64,000 nucleotides of DNA, from assembly GCA_014773175.1 (NCBI GenBank), contig VXCM01000318.1, forward strand, positions 30,001-94,000. Reading direction: 5' to 3'. A model generated the notes under the pieces. That model was not told the origin of the DNA. It did no database searches and worked only from the letters and a program-made list of their open reading frames with translations. Position numbers and translations under genes: made by a program. The stretch comes from Lucifuga dentata (Eukaryota > Chordata > Actinopteri > Ophidiiformes > Bythitidae). Shown here piece by piece: positions 39,935 to 54,208 of this stretch (position 1 is the stretch's first letter; each line of letters begins with the position of its first letter).

Positions 39935-42900
39935 TCAAAATGAAGTTTGCGAAGAAAAATTATATGCTTATGAAACTGAATTCCTACACAAAACCCTACA
40001 CACTATCTGTCCATCAAAAAAAACATTATCTGTTGTGCATTAAGGTTCATAAACTGCTGCTAAACTGTTGTTCACTCGCACCAGGGATGCAGGGTTATAA
40101 AATGCCTAAATCTGTGAGCACGTTAGCACGTCACTGTGGTCCAATCGAAAAAGGAAAAGGCCAGTTGTTCCGGGGTGAAAATCTATAAATATAGATCACG
40201 TTTTTAAAAAAAAGAGGCCGAGAAGAATAAATGAATGAATTAAACAAACTGCTATTGATTCCTTAATGGCACAGATCAGCCAGGGATGTAAATAGCATGT
40301 TAATGGGGCATGTAATTAAAAAAAATGCCACAAGGAGAGACGAGATGCAGTTAGTATTAGAGAGGTAAGCAGGCCTATTACAAATATGGGAACAAGGTGT
40401 GGAGGTTGCACATCATCCTGCATTGATAAAGTGTAGTAAATAAGACTAATCCTGTTTTTTTTGAGTCATTTTTCTTAAGCATTACACTGACTATAGAAAG
40501 GGACAATAACTTTACTTTGAAGATGGAACTAATGAAACTAATGAGGTTGGTCGAGTGTCAGCCATGGATGAACCAACAGGTGTCTGAGACAAACACTCTG
40601 GCTGCTTATGTTCATGATTAACATTTCCTCTAAAATTTTGACCTGTCCCCTGACTCTGAATTAATGTTATTAAAACAAATATACATACAGTAAATGTAAT
40701 GCCTTATGAAATGTGTGACATAAACTGCTCTTGGGAAGCTAGCAGTAGAGTTAAGTCCTGAGCAGAGAGTAAAGCCTTGTACCAATTCTGAACTACATTT
40801 TTCAATAACAATCGAACCATGGATCCGGACAGACAGCCATTTGTCACATTTTGGTCAAAATGATAAAAGACCAGAGGAGAGATAAAAGGTATGCTGAGAT
40901 TATGTGCAAACTATTATCATGCTTAGTTTTGTTAAAAGTGAAATTTGCCTTGTAAGCAGTGACTGTCATGAAAAACAAGAGCTATGAAGTTGAAAACAGT
41001 GGTCTAGACAAGACCTTTAAAATATTTTTCACTGTACAAGAATAATGGAGAGATGGAAATGGAGATAGGAGCTGATGTTTGAAGAAGAAAATCTATGTTT
41101 AAAATGAAGGTGAAGGTGAGGATCAGCCTAGCTAGCTGACCAAGACACTGTTGTCTTGTCCATGTTATTCCCTGCAGAGTGAAGAAGCAGCAAGATGATA
41201 CGATGTAAACATTTACAGCCAACTGTCTCAATCTGGCTATCTAAATTATGTGGTGGCAGATGGACTGCTGTGGGACCCACACACCTACACTCTCACCCAC
41301 TCAAGTCTAAAGTTACAGCAGCAGATGCACTGAGGAATAAAAATTCTTCAGCTGCACCACAGTAAACAACCTACTGCATCCTCCACATGGGCTGCCATGT
41401 TCTTCAGTTTGAAAAACGTTCTCTGGCCTATCAGCTGGCTGCTGCACTTCTCCCATCAGCTTGCCTGTTATACAAGAGTCAAGCCTCTATTTGAGAAAAA
41501 AATAACATCCTGTGGGAATTGCTTTTTCAAGAGCTTTTGATTAATTTCAATAGAGGCTGGCGTTGGTAGCTACGGTTACAATAACATGCACAATGGACAA
41601 GAGTGTGTTTGCATTGTACACACTCTCTCATGGTGATCAATGTGACTCAGGGGTTCCCATGCATCACTGTCAGTGGCATGCTGCTGTCTGTCGGTGGCTG
41701 GGTAGGGGAAAGTCAAACGGCTTCTCAAATGGTCAGGCCATTAATGGTCAGGCAAACAAGCATGATTCTCACCATTAAACCTGCCTGATGCCCAATAATG
41801 AGTTTTTTTTTCATCAATAGATAATTGATGTTTGCCCTATATCACTATTCTGACAAAACAGGGGAATAAATGGGAGTTAGCGGAGAGGGATGAGAGAGAG
41901 AGAGAAAGAAAGAAGCAGGTAAAAACAGATTGAATATGACAGATATGCTTCCATTTAATGAAGGTGAGAAAATGATTTGGCATTGTTATCCACCAGCCTT
42001 ATTTTTGTTATTATATCCCAGCATCACTTGCCTTTCAAGAGGAGATCAAAAGTATGTTTGCACCATGCATCACAAGGGGATGCTTGATGAAAATGAAAAG
42101 AAAAGCTAAAGGTAGAAACTGATATAAAAACATAGCGGTTTTTCCCTGTGGTCCCCCTTAGTACGAGGAGAAATCTTGACAGAGGGTTCATTACAGAAAC
42201 CCAAAAGAGAAACTATTACTACCAGATGTCCATCAAATGGTTTACACCAAGCTGTGCCATTATTGCAATGGCTCCTTAAAATACAGAATGTGTTGCTACA
42301 ATAAAGTCCCAAAGCCCAAGTGTGCTTCAAAATACATATATCAAGTGAAAATGATAAATAAAACAAGGAGAAAGTCTCACAAGTACAGTGAATTTAAGAA
42401 CTGATGTAGAGCAAAAGATGACTTTTCAAGTCTTCTGAAGTCTTCAGAGAAAGAAAGACAGAAAGAGGAACAAGGAAAAGTCAGCAGTGGGTCAATCCCA
42501 GCAGAAGCTGTGAATGACCTACACTAGAGAACCAAACTAAAGCAATCAATTATGGAGAGAGCTGCTGAGGGCTTGACTGGTCATTTCACATGGAGTACTG
42601 TCACAGCAAAATCTGTCTTCTTGCTAGTAATATACAATCTGAAACAAGTGTTTTTGCATCCTTTATAATCTGGTGACATTACTGCTGAGAAGTATAGAAC
42701 ATCCATGAATATGCAGTTTAACCCTCTACTCAGTGAGCTAATGAAATAGATTCATTAAAAATCTTTCAAGTTTTAAGTATCTGGCTGGTCAGAATCATAT
42801 ATTTTAATCCAATAAATAACACATGAACAAGCTCATAAACTCTCAGAATTTGCCTGCATTTGTCATTCACTGGCCTTTGTAAACTGATATTTCTGTCATT

Positions 42901-43293
42901 TCCTTCCCAAAGGCTACAACGTGTACAAAAATTATAAACAAAAGGTTTGTAAGGTTCCACCACAATGAAGGGGTCAGCGACATGGAGTAATGTGAGACCA
43001 CTTGCAATATAATGACGGACTACATCCTGCAGTTCATCAGTCCTTCTCTGGCCCAATGGATCAATAGAGTTGCATGTAAGGAAGCTTCACATACTCTACC
43101 CTTGGTGAAAGCCTTCCAGTGGACTCCATTACTTGGATCCCTATCGTCCTTTGATCTCCCATTAAATTTCCATGATTTATATGTGTATTCATGGTTTGGT
43201 GGTTTGATAGGGACAGGAATACACAATATGCATGTTAAAACCTACTATAACTCTGACAAGCTCCAATTTTAGGACATAAAGTTACAATAAAGC

Positions 43294-43319
43294 GCTCTCT
43301 CTCTCTCTCTCTCTCTCTC
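43294..43319. repeat. (CT)n microsatellite
   Basis: A 26-bp CT run about 210 bp from the longer TG run at 43532. Confidence 0.92.
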
Positions 43320-43531
43320 AAAACAAATCTGCAAGAGTCAGCAAACCTAATCATGCTAAAACTCTAGTTAAATTAGTTTATGGATTTGTTATCCCGATGA
43401 AAGCATAGCGCAGCGCAGCTCTCAGACAACACAAGAGGTAGCTGAGCAAGAGCAAGCCTCTGAATTGGTCCTTAACAGCCTGGTTATTAAAATCAATAAC
43501 AGCAATAACTACAATCCATCTCATTTTTTTT

Positions 43532-43536
43532 GGGGG

Positions 43537-43593
<57 letters not shown>
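43532..43593. repeat. Poly(G) plus (TG)n microsatellite
   Basis: Eight Gs followed by about 54 bp of TG, the longest uninterrupted TG run in the window. Confidence 0.95.
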
Positions 43594-43594
<1 letters not shown>

Positions 43595-45809
43595 CATGGC
43601 ATGCTGGTCGATAAATATTGAGCTACATTTGTAATATTACTAATATCATATAATTCCCCTCGCATGGGTGGTGTGAGGATGCATATGGGAAATACAAATT
43701 GAACTGGGCTGTAGGTTATTGGATGGCTGTTAAAAGCAATTGTCACAAAGCTCTGTGAAAGTTACTGGTTTGGAACTATTTCTGTTTTGTTGACAAAAAT
43801 ATCACAAATTCTAGATCTAAAAATTTAAGATCTAAATGGGGAAAAAAAATGAAAGGTGGAAAAAAATTAATTGCAGCTGCACACACATTTGAACAGACAC
43901 TAAAATTAGATTTTTGAGCATTTTTCACTAAGCTGGCAGAGGTACATCGTGTTCTGAGCTAAGACATAGCTCCTCCATGCTAAAGGGTATTGGAAAGTAA
44001 TGAGAGGTAAAAGTCCAAATCTTTATACCATTGCCTGAAGCAGTGAAAGCTTAGGGGAAGCAGTCAGGCCACACCAAGCACATTGATGGTGGTCAAAGCA
44101 ATTGGAGTGGGTATTAAGCCACATTACCCCTCAGCATGACAGCGTTTTGTTTTGTTTTTTTTCTGCAGATCCGTTTACATGTACACCTTGGAGTATATAA
44201 CCAATAAAGCCTGGCTGATAGCTTGCAATCACTGGGAAGTGCAGTTGCAATAAAATGGGGAAAGAGGAAATAACAGTGATCAGTTTTCTACTATTTTTGT
44301 GCACTGGCTATAATGAAGAGCAATAATCTCCTATAAGGAGATTTTACTTTAAACACTGACTATTTTATCCAAATGGCCAAAAGGATGATGGTCAAGATGG
44401 CTGACCTGACAGTTAAAAGGTTACCTGTGATGGAGGGATGGTGTGTGTGTCTGTGGGGAGGGTGACCTCTAGGATCAAACTGTTCTGACATCTCAAAATT
44501 ATTTGTCTGTCATTTGATGAATTTGACTTCTCATATAGTTCTAAGTGGTAAAGCACTAAATAGAGTCCTTATTTTAAACCCATAAGTCAATTTTAGAAAC
44601 ACTGCCTTTCTACCTCATTGTACTCCTTGTCACAAAATTCTCAACAGGAGCACACAATTCAGCTTTTCTGAACTGATTTAAGATGTCATAATGTAATTTT
44701 AATTATTTATGATTCTGTGGCCAATGTGACAAAATATAGCAGTCCTTCACAGATGGTCCCATGTAGAGGAAAAACTGGCTTACAGGATTCCTTACTGTAC
44801 ATTTTGGTGAACTGATGGCTTTTGCTTTGTCATTAAACTGTAAACTACCAAAAGAAAGGATTGACAAAAATACGAAAATGACTTTTGGAACACTCTAAAT
44901 TAAACAGATATATAGACAGACTAACCAAAAATGAATATCACTTCATTATAATTTCATTATTTGCTTCATTATCAACTGACATACCTTAACTGAGCTTACA
45001 ATGGATTTGGTTTAATTACATTTCCATTTGCTCCAAGCTTTCATTAATAAGTAAAAATTCAACATAGATTACTAGTTTATAGGGGAAATTATTTCTAATT
45101 GCATCTAAAATACTTTCACTGAAAAAAGACAATATATTAAGAAGCTGTGTGGTAGATGAGGAGATAAAAGAAACCTTCATGACACTGAACACCCTTTACC
45201 CGCCTTGTGTGCTGTAGAAATGCTATTTGCTCTTCAGTGAACCCTGAGAGAAAAAATAAAAGGGAACTGGAGGGAGACGGAAAGATACAAGCTAGGTGTG
45301 GTGAGTGAAAGCAAGAAGGGCGTAGCACAATCATGGCCAGGTCATCATCATTTGTCTCTACCTCCTTTTCCATCCCCTTTCCCCAGTTGCCACAGCAAAA
45401 GGCATAGCCAGCCTATGTCACTCAAAAAGCCATTTCTGTAGTCCCAGACCCCGCCTGTGCTGACAGAGTAACGGAATGAGAGAATGGAAAAAAGTGGAGG
45501 AAAAGAAGACTGCGAGGCGTTGTTCAACATGGCTTTTTGTCAATTTCTGAGACTATGAAAAGTAGAAATGCTGTTGGTTGCTCATTTGGTTTAAGAGTAT
45601 TTGATTTGAGTTAGATGTGGGTTGAGCTTTTGAGGAGGTACTCCATGTTTCTTTAATGCAAAGTAATCAGTAGATGCTGACTGGAGATTGTCAGGTGTAC
45701 AATAGAAATAAAGATATTCTTATGCTATCCACCTGTGATTTTTCTACTTGTACAATTAATTTCCAGTGTCTAAAAGAAAACTTCTAACAGTCTCAGACTT
45801 TTTTCTTTC

Positions 45810-45850
45810 TTTTTTTTTTTTTTTTTTTTNTTTTTTTTTTTTTTTTTTTT
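45810..45850. repeat. Poly(T) tract with N
   Basis: A T homopolymer with N at 45830. A poly(G) tract with N at 46157 follows about 300 bp later. Confidence 0.9.
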
Positions 45851-47289
45851 AGTTCAATTCAATTTTGATTCCAACTGTGTGGTAATTATAAGGAACATCA
45901 CAAGGAGAGCACATTATTGTCAGCTAACAAATCTTTCATGTTAACAGGTAGTCAGGGAACATATAATGGAAAATGATGCAGCAACTCCAGTCACTGGCAT
46001 ACGAGAGAACAATCTTTTAAGACAAATCATCCTATAATCATTGTTCAATTTTGGTAATCTAGTTCAACTGCTGTGCACCGTTCAATCATAGAAATGGCAA
46101 ATAATCAACAAATGAGACAGGATTGGGGTGGGTGGTTGTGTGTGATAGGATGGGGGNGGGGGGGGGAGGGGTGATTCAATTAAACGATGGGGTAAACTTT
46201 AACAAACCTCATACCCAAGTCAAGCCAAATATGGTTTGCTTCCTATTTTCTTTATTTAAATGAAATGTGTTTTTGATTATAACTTGTGTCAGTTGTCTGA
46301 TCAATCTGAGTGCATTTAACACCAACAGCTGTGCAACAAGAACATTGTGTTTCCAAAAAAGCATTGAGTCCCTCACTGCAAATCACGCTGTGGCACACTT
46401 CAAATTCAATTTCTGCAACATGGCCACAGGCAACGGCAAGATACCTCACAACAGTACCAGAGTTACAAGGTATAATAGTCCAATGGACAGCTCAAGACTT
46501 GTGTTGCCCAGGCATACTCCTTGCAAATCCATTGGGGTATCTTATAAGAGAAGTAAAACACAATGCCCACAGGCCGCTGTCTCATGAAATTTCCACTGAG
46601 TGAATAAGTGGAGGGCTCAATGGTTTCCTCAAAAGAAAAATCCACCCCCAGTATCCCAGTGGTTTCATCAATTTTCAGTCATTTATTGCTGTGCACAGCT
46701 GAGCCGCTAACAAATGGATGGCAGAACTGTGATAGGAAACAAGCAAAAACAAATGGCAGGCCTTGAAGAAAACTGTCTAGACAATTAAGTCAGCAAACCT
46801 TTCACCAAAAAACACATATTAAAATGAATTCCCATGCATAAAGTCCTGCGACATTGTTTTCCTACATAACAAGCTGCATAAACCTGGAACACATTTGTGT
46901 TAACATGCTGTGGTGATAGAGAGTGCAGAGTGAATTGCTGGTCTAATCTACAGATTTTAAAACAGAACATGCAGAATATGGGATGCAAATCTTCAAAGGT
47001 TAAGTGTTTATTTGTATGCACACAAGAAGATGTCCAGGAGGCAGCCTGAATATGTGGCTAAAACACAGCAACTCCTTTCAATGCAATGGAGCAGCATTGG
47101 TGTAATTGTGAGAGGCATACTGCTCTTCAATCCCTGTTCAAGAACTCGTCAGACTCCACTATCACAAACATATCAGTGAAGGATGACAAACCTCAGCATT
47201 TTTTGCAAAGCTCTAATTCCAATTCATCTGCGCCTCTGCTAATAATACACTGCAACCATATGAAAGGAGAAGCTCATAGATCTTGTCAC

Positions 47290-47512
47290 TAGGGGTGGGG
47301 GGAAAAAATTTATTTTTTGATTAACTGCGATTCACATTTAACAATTCAATTATTAATTCCTAAAAAATATAATCAATCTTTTAAATAGTCTAATTTTTAA
47401 TTGAATGCTAGTAGTGTAAGTAACGCTACTAGTAAATTGAATTGAATCAAATCAAGGCTTTGAAAATCGAAATCGAATCGAATCGGGAGATCAGAATTGA
47501 TATCCAGCCCTA
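47290..47512. mobile_element. hAT-type MITE, 223 bp, with 8-bp target-site duplication
   Basis: The element begins TAGGGGTGGG and ends CCAGCCCTA, giving imperfect terminal inverted repeats TAGGG[G/C]TGG. It is flanked by identical 8-bp copies CTTGTCAC at 47282-47289 and 47513-47520. The interior has AATCGAATCG repeats and a small inverted repeat (CTAGTAG/CTACTAG). The 8-bp duplication and the ends are the signature of hAT non-autonomous elements. It has no coding capacity. Confidence 0.88.
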
Positions 47513-47520
47513 CTTGTCAC

Positions 47521-47895
47521 TTAACCAAAGGTGACCGGGCCTTTTCGTTCATGCCCCAAGGTTGTGGAATTCCCTGCCAGAGGATCTCAGACTGGCTAAC
47601 TCAGTGTCTTCTTTTAAAACTCAGCTGAAAATGTATTTTTACTGTAGGGCTTTTAATTGATCCCAAATAACTGTTAATTGTTTTATCTCCCCCAAATAAA
47701 TGTACTATTTCTATCCTTTATTTTAATTTTTTTTTTTTTTATATTGGGATTGTCATGTCTTGTGCACTATTATCTGCATTGTTAACATAACTATTATTAT
47801 TGTTTGTTAAACTCAGCTATATTGTGAAGCACCTTGTAACTCTCTTTTAAAAGGTGCTAAATAAAGTTATTATTATTATTATTATTATTAATATT
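47521..47895 (+). mobile_element. 3' end of a non-LTR retrotransposon (L2/CR1/Rex-like LINE), truncated
   Basis: The plus strand reads GDRAFS in one frame and then APRLWNSLPEDLRLANS and SSFKTQLKMYFYCRAF in another before a stop. This is the familiar C-terminus of LINE ORF2 proteins in fish, with one frameshift. It is followed by a 3' UTR ending GTGCTAAATAAAG and an (ATT)n tail (about 47866-47895). The element is 5'-truncated and dead. The exact clade cannot be assigned by eye. Confidence 0.8.
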
Positions 47896-48085
47896 ATTAT
47901 AGCTATCCCTGTGTAAATGGCTTAGTCCTTTGCTCTGATTGCAGGGACTGCGCAATTACATAGAGCCCATATGTTCACATCAAAATCATAATTTTCAGGA
48001 AAATGTCTAACAGTTGCAGAAAAATGAAAGGCAAATCAATGTCCACCTTGGGAAATTACCAGTTTACTCAATGTGTCAATAAAAT

Positions 48086-48086
48086 C

Positions 48087-48120
<34 letters not shown>

Positions 48121-48151
48121 AAGAAAAAGGTCACAGACCGATAAACAACNC

Positions 48152-48185
<34 letters not shown>

Positions 48186-48214
48186 AAGAAAAAGGTCACA
48201 GACCGATAAACAAC
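48086..48214 (+). other. Assembly artefact: 64-bp duplication of a (TG)n locus around an N
   Basis: Bases 48086-48149, a TG run plus unique sequence ending ATAAACAAC, recur exactly at 48151-48214 after the N at 48150. The true locus probably has one (TG)n tract. Confidence 0.9.
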
Positions 48215-48267
48215 TTGGGTACAACTGACCAACACAGATATCAGCAGCATATTTAAAATACAGCATC

Positions 48268-48304
48268 TTTTTTTTTTTTTTTTTTTNTTTTTTTTTTTTT
48301 TTTT
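48268..48304. repeat. Poly(T) tract with N
   Basis: A T homopolymer with N at 48287. Confidence 0.9.
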
Positions 48305-51300
48305 GCATTCAGCTCAGCAAAAGCAAATGAGATGAACACAGAAAAGGTGCCAGTTACATCAAACTCACGCTAGTTTCATGCTGCGCAGATGTGTCAGCAG
48401 TCGTCATCAGATTCAAATGCAAGTATGTCAGCTTACCACACATGCGTCCACACACATGCAAACTTGTGTCAGCTGGATTTCTACCCTCTACCAGTCACTA
48501 ATTTCCTTTCTGAGCCCTACTTGGAGCAGGCCAGCCATGCCAGTTTTAATCCCCCAAAGCTCTGTAGAAGTGCTAACATGTGAAAAAAGGATTAAAGGTA
48601 AAATAAGGCTGTGTGTGCATGTGTGCCTCAGATATGCATGCATTAGCAAGATTTCAAACAACAGCTATAGTAGAATAAAAGCCCTTCTACGTAGCAGGCT
48701 CAGGGCATTTGGACAGGTCTTTTTAATTTGGTCCCTTCCTGATGTTTGAGTGACATGGCTTCATTTCACTCTCACTATTAAGTACTGCTTGGTCATCAAC
48801 TGTACGTGCACGCTATGAGAGAAAGCAGTTTTTTGTTTTAGATAAGTAAGTATTGTATAGCTTGCTATACCTCTCTTCAATGACACGATTTCCCCCTTCA
48901 TGTACATTCACCTACACAACACTTTGGCATGTGTGCCATGCATAGCAGTACTTTAGAGAACTCAATCGACATTCTTCCCTCAGTTCTCCTTAGTTGACTG
49001 TAAGAAGGCTGTGTGGGAGGACTGGCTCTGATAGAATGAACTGCTGTGTTATTGACTTCAATTTAGAAAGTGCTGCTTGCTGCTATTTCCCCCTTTCTTT
49101 CATAGCCGGAATCCTGCCGGCCCCCAGCCGCAGCTTACCTCCGGGGGATATCCTTGACTGCACTGCTACAGAAAACACATTTAAGCAAGGTCACAGGGCC
49201 TGGAGTTAAAGTTGTCGGGGTGTGGGGTTACTTTTCTTCAACCCGCATTTGCTTTCCATTTCTCTTTCCTTTATCACAAACTTATGCTCCATTTTCTCAT
49301 GTTGTCCCTCTCCTTTCCCCAATCCTGCCACCTTCCTTTAGTAATAATGTCATTTCCCACTCAGCTGTTTGCTTCTCAGGTCTCTCCATCCACCACTGCT
49401 GTCGACCTGGTTGGGTGGACAGATGTTCCTGTCATACATTGTTGCAGGCTGCAGGTAGGCTGGCACTAAACATTTGACGCTGCACTGGCTGCACTCAGAT
49501 TACACACATTAGCTTCTCAAATCCCCAGTGTAGACAAAAATTAAGATAACACACACACAGAGACAGAAGATATTAGAGGGAGAAATACATGGCACGAAGG
49601 TAGTAATCTTATGTGTGTGTGTGTATATATATATAGTTTTTGTTTGTTTTTTTTGTTTTTTTTTGTCTGATGGGAATGAGCCATAGGTGTCCATATGTGT
49701 GTGTGTGTGTGTCCGTGTGTGCTAAACATTTAATATGACCATGTCCATGACCATAAAAGCAATCACTGTGTAAGGACAATGGCAAACTAACTACTGAAAG
49801 CAGTTTGTAAATAGTGTGTGGCATCCATATTCGAATATCAGGCACAAGGTACAAATACAATGAATACAATACAATATATAAATAGGCATGCAAATAGAAC
49901 AGGAACACACACTTTGGAGACACCCTGCATCAGATAGATAAAGTTGACATAATCTGTGTAATTTAAAAATACAAAAAGCTCTTTAATTCTTTTATTTTGT
50001 CCCTGGCCATTCAAGTGTAACAGGCCTTACTTGGGCTAACTGTCCTCTGCACGAGGCTTGATGGAGATTGTGGGATTAACAGTTTCATAGACTGTTAAAC
50101 TGCGAGGCAGCAAATGTATGGTGATTTTGGGGAAAACAGAACATTGGAAGGCCACGAGCATCCCAGTGGGACAAGAAGTAAGCATTTCTATTTCAAGGAT
50201 AACAGAAGGAATTGGTGGTGATCAGGGAGAAAGTTATATCAAACTGCTATTCCGATAAGACATGGTTGGTGGTTTATGGTGGCCTACAGGTAACACAAAG
50301 ATTTCATTTTAATGAAATATGCAAATTTAGAGATAGATTAACAGGCTTTTTTTGTAGCACTACCTTTCTGAACCAATTGTTTCCAGCAACACACTTGTCA
50401 TAGCTGTCATTGCATTAATACACAACAAAGAGCTAGACAAAGTCACAGTATTAGAATCAAGGCACAGAAAAGCATTTGTTAATAAACACAAACAACGTTA
50501 ACATTCACATTGTAAGCTAGGAAAAGTTGATGTGCATGTTTCAATACCACTGGACAAATATCAGATTTAATGGCCAATGATGCATACAAGCAAATCACTA
50601 TGGAAGTATTTTGTTTTGAGCTGTCCTAAGGACATAAAAGAAAAAGAAGAGGAAGCCAATGATGGGACAGGGGAGGAGGGCAGAATCTGGATAAAGACCA
50701 CATCTTCAGCTTTGCTCCCAAGGAGCTAAACGTCTAGAAGATTTAACTGCTCTTGCTGTGGTGAATTACTATGTTTTCACCTCGACATTGCTCAAAGAAG
50801 GAGACATCCATTTCTTATGGCCCGGCAGTTGGCAAGGCAACACTGTGATGAACGCACGTAGAGGAATGCTCCATGAATTCTAACAAGGCCAGCTGACCGA
50901 TGATGTGGCCGGGAAAGACAGCTCATTAGCATATAGTGAAAAAAAAGGAACCATAAAGGATATTAGGCAAACCTTCTTTCAAATCTTAGCACAATTATTA
51001 CTAATAAGGTCTATATACTGTATATATGTACTATATGTGTGGCTATGGATAATGCGCCAAATGATTCTGAATGAAAGAAGGAAAAGAAGAGAACTTTTAC
51101 TGGTTATTCTGAGGATAGCCTGATATTACTCCAGTTTGAGTGCATACAGTGTTCAGTGCACCCAAACATACACTGAGCAAACATAAATAACTTGAGTCTG
51201 GCCTGCAAATATTAGATCAAAGGATCATGGTAGGACATTACAGTTTAGAGAAGCAGAGTGGTGAGAACAAAGAAAGGAGGACAGGGGAAGACAGAGGGAA

Positions 51301-54183
51301 AAAAAGGAACTACAGGGAAAACAGGGAACTAAGAGCAAAGAAAAAAAAGATGAGGGAGAAAGATGAGGAAGAGTGGGCAAGAAGAAAGCCAGGATATGAA
51401 GAAAAGGAACAAAAAAGTGATGAAAAGGGCAAGGAGAAGGAGACTGGGGGAAATAAGAAGAAAGAGGGACAAAGGGCAAGATGAAAGAGGGATGGAAAGA
51501 ATAGAATAAAAAGATTGAACGACAGAATAATTCATCGAGAAGAATATACTAAAATGCAAACTTGGTAATTAAACAACACTTAAAGATTTCAGAAAAAACA
51601 TTTAAAACCTTGGCCGCTCACTTCTCCAGAGCTGTGTTGAGTGGTGGTCACACAAGGTCAGCAAAAACAGCCAGCCAGACAGAGCAGGTATGAGGATGAA
51701 ACACTATCTCATCTAACGTGACCACAAGGAAGCCACTGATACACCCCTGATACGATGGCATATGATTGGCTTGTGTGTGAGATGAGAAAAAAATGATTAA
51801 CAAAAATCCCTACCAAGCAGTTTAAGCCTTTACTGGGACACTGATAGCATCCTGTGTGCATGTGTGTGTGTGCGTGGGGTGGGGGGTATTTGTGCTCACG
51901 TAATCTTTTGCAGAATTAATTCCTGAAAACTGAAATGAAAATGGGATGTCTTGGGTCCTTTATCACAAGGTCATCATCACAGAGTTTGGGGTTTTCAGTG
52001 TGTGTGTGTGTGTTTGTGTGTGTACATGTTTGAGTGCTGTGGCCTGGAAAAATATTAAGATAGTATGGTGCCATATTGGGCGGTGGTGTGCAAACAACCA
52101 CCAGGACATTACTTGATACTTGGAGGACATACCCACTCACATGCACGGGTACACACACACACACGTGCACATACACACACATATAAGTGCATAAAATTTG
52201 TAATAGCTTTCAAAGCACAAGACAACCCCAAAAATAGTCTTCTCTCCTTGAGAAAAATCACAAACACACTCATCATAGGGCTTGTACTGTAAATCCTTGA
52301 TCCTGGCAATGAAGAAGTAATGACATTATAATTAGAGTCATTAGATCTATCATTTCACTGTAAATTACTCAAATCTGATTCTATTGCTCCTATACCATAC
52401 TGCAGACCATTTACCCAAATGGAACTACTGATACACACACACACACGCATACACACGCAGGCTGCTGACCTACATGTGACTGGCTGCATCCCAGATTTGC
52501 TCGCATTCACCCTAGGGGATGGGTTATGTCCTGTTTGCATACACCCCTTGAACATGCTGGCTGTCTCAATGACAAGCTGGACAAAAATTAGGTCGCCCGG
52601 TCCCCCCAAACCACACCCAGTGCCCTTTTGGCCTGGTGCAGTAGGGTTCAGGAAGCCTTGGGCAAAGTGAGGGGTGCAGGGAGTCATACACTGGGGGCAT
52701 CAGGCTGGTATGACAGTGGGATGGTCCCACATATTTGACAGCTCATCAAGCCAACTTCCATCAGCAAGGCCTGGAGGTAACGTTCAGGCCTGACAACACT
52801 ATCCTAGTCAAGATACTGTATTTTATACTATAGCAATATGAGACCAATGGTGGAGCTGGGTTGCAACTTGTTGTCACCATGGTTTGATCTAAACCACTAA
52901 ACGTACTTCAAATTTAACAGCTTAGCAAGGCGAGAATACTGAATAACTTGGTAGATTCACTGCATTGCTATTTTGAGGCCAGCAGCTTGGCAAAGCCTTT
53001 TCTAGTTGACTTCTTAGCCAGTGTCAGGAATGCCATGCAAGCAGTGCATGCACACACACAAAACCTGGACCTAAGAAAAATCTTGGCATGATCACTTGGG
53101 TTGGCTAACCATGAAGCTATATTAGCCAACCTGGGCAGCACAAAACTACACTGAAAAGGTAGGAGCTCCTTTTGGTTAGTAGAGTATTGGAGGACTTGGC
53201 AGAACATGAGCCTGGTCCGATCAGTAATAAAAAAAAAATTAAAAATTTCCACTAAGAGACAAAAATAGAGTGAAGAGAAAAAAAAAATGGACAAAGAAAT
53301 GGACAATATGAGGGCCAGGAGAAGAGAGCTGCCCTGCCTGGGTTGGTCACTTTAGAGGTCCAGTGGAAGGTTTTGGTTAGTTTTCTGGATATATTGTGCT
53401 AGATGGGTAATGCGCATCCTGAACTAATTCTGGCTCACAAGCTCATCAAAGTCATCACATTACACCTCCAGAGCAGTGCACAGGCACCATCTGACACACA
53501 CTAGCAATGCAATTACGCATCCTACTAAACCATCATCCTACTAAACCACAAGTATACTGTATATCTGCAGCTCGTTAGGTTTCTGTAACAGCTTAACTGA
53601 AAAAGGTGCAATGGAATGTCAGTGGTTATGAACACCTTGCCGCAGATCACGGATGTATTCTACATGCATGGTTGTGTATTGTGTGTTTCAGCAACTCAAA
53701 ACATGACATAATGCAGAAACAAATATTGCTGTAAGGTGTACTGTATATTTAAGACGATGCAGCAGTTGAGCACAGTAGCACAGCCCACATGGCTGTGATG
53801 CTGGGGAATTCCTATGGAAACTAAATAGTCTTTCTTCCTTAACAGGAGGAAAATCCCCCATACTCCCATGGCTGCCACCTCACTGTTACATGTGCTCCAT
53901 TGAAGCCTATTCATATTCAGTGACAGTGAATTCAAGGAGAACTGTGTATGCATGTGTGTGTGGCTATGTAATATAGGAGTTGGCTCTATACTTCTGTGCT
54001 GGTGGGAATAACATACTGTGCTAGGCACTGTGACCTTTTCTAGCTGGCACGCTTTCTCTCCTCCCTCTCTCTTCCTTTCACACACATTGTTTCTCTAACT
54101 CAGAAGCAAAAATACACAACACACACACACACACACACCTAGGAGCACTGTTACAGTGTTACAGCTAGCAACTGTTATAGCTA

Positions 54184-54208
54184 CCCCCCCCCCCCCCCCN
54201 CCCCCCCC
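54184..54208. repeat. Poly(C) tract with N
   Basis: A C homopolymer with N at 54200, preceded by a short CA run at about 54118-54138. Confidence 0.88.

Noticed and set aside
48086..48214. True tandem duplication of a TG-microsatellite locus
   Set aside because: It is identical over 64 bp with a single N between, the same pattern as the two artefacts inside lrrc4.
51227..51484. Lys/Glu-rich 85-codon open frame on the plus strand
   Set aside because: It arises from purine-rich (A/G) low-complexity sequence. No start context, homology or gene structure.
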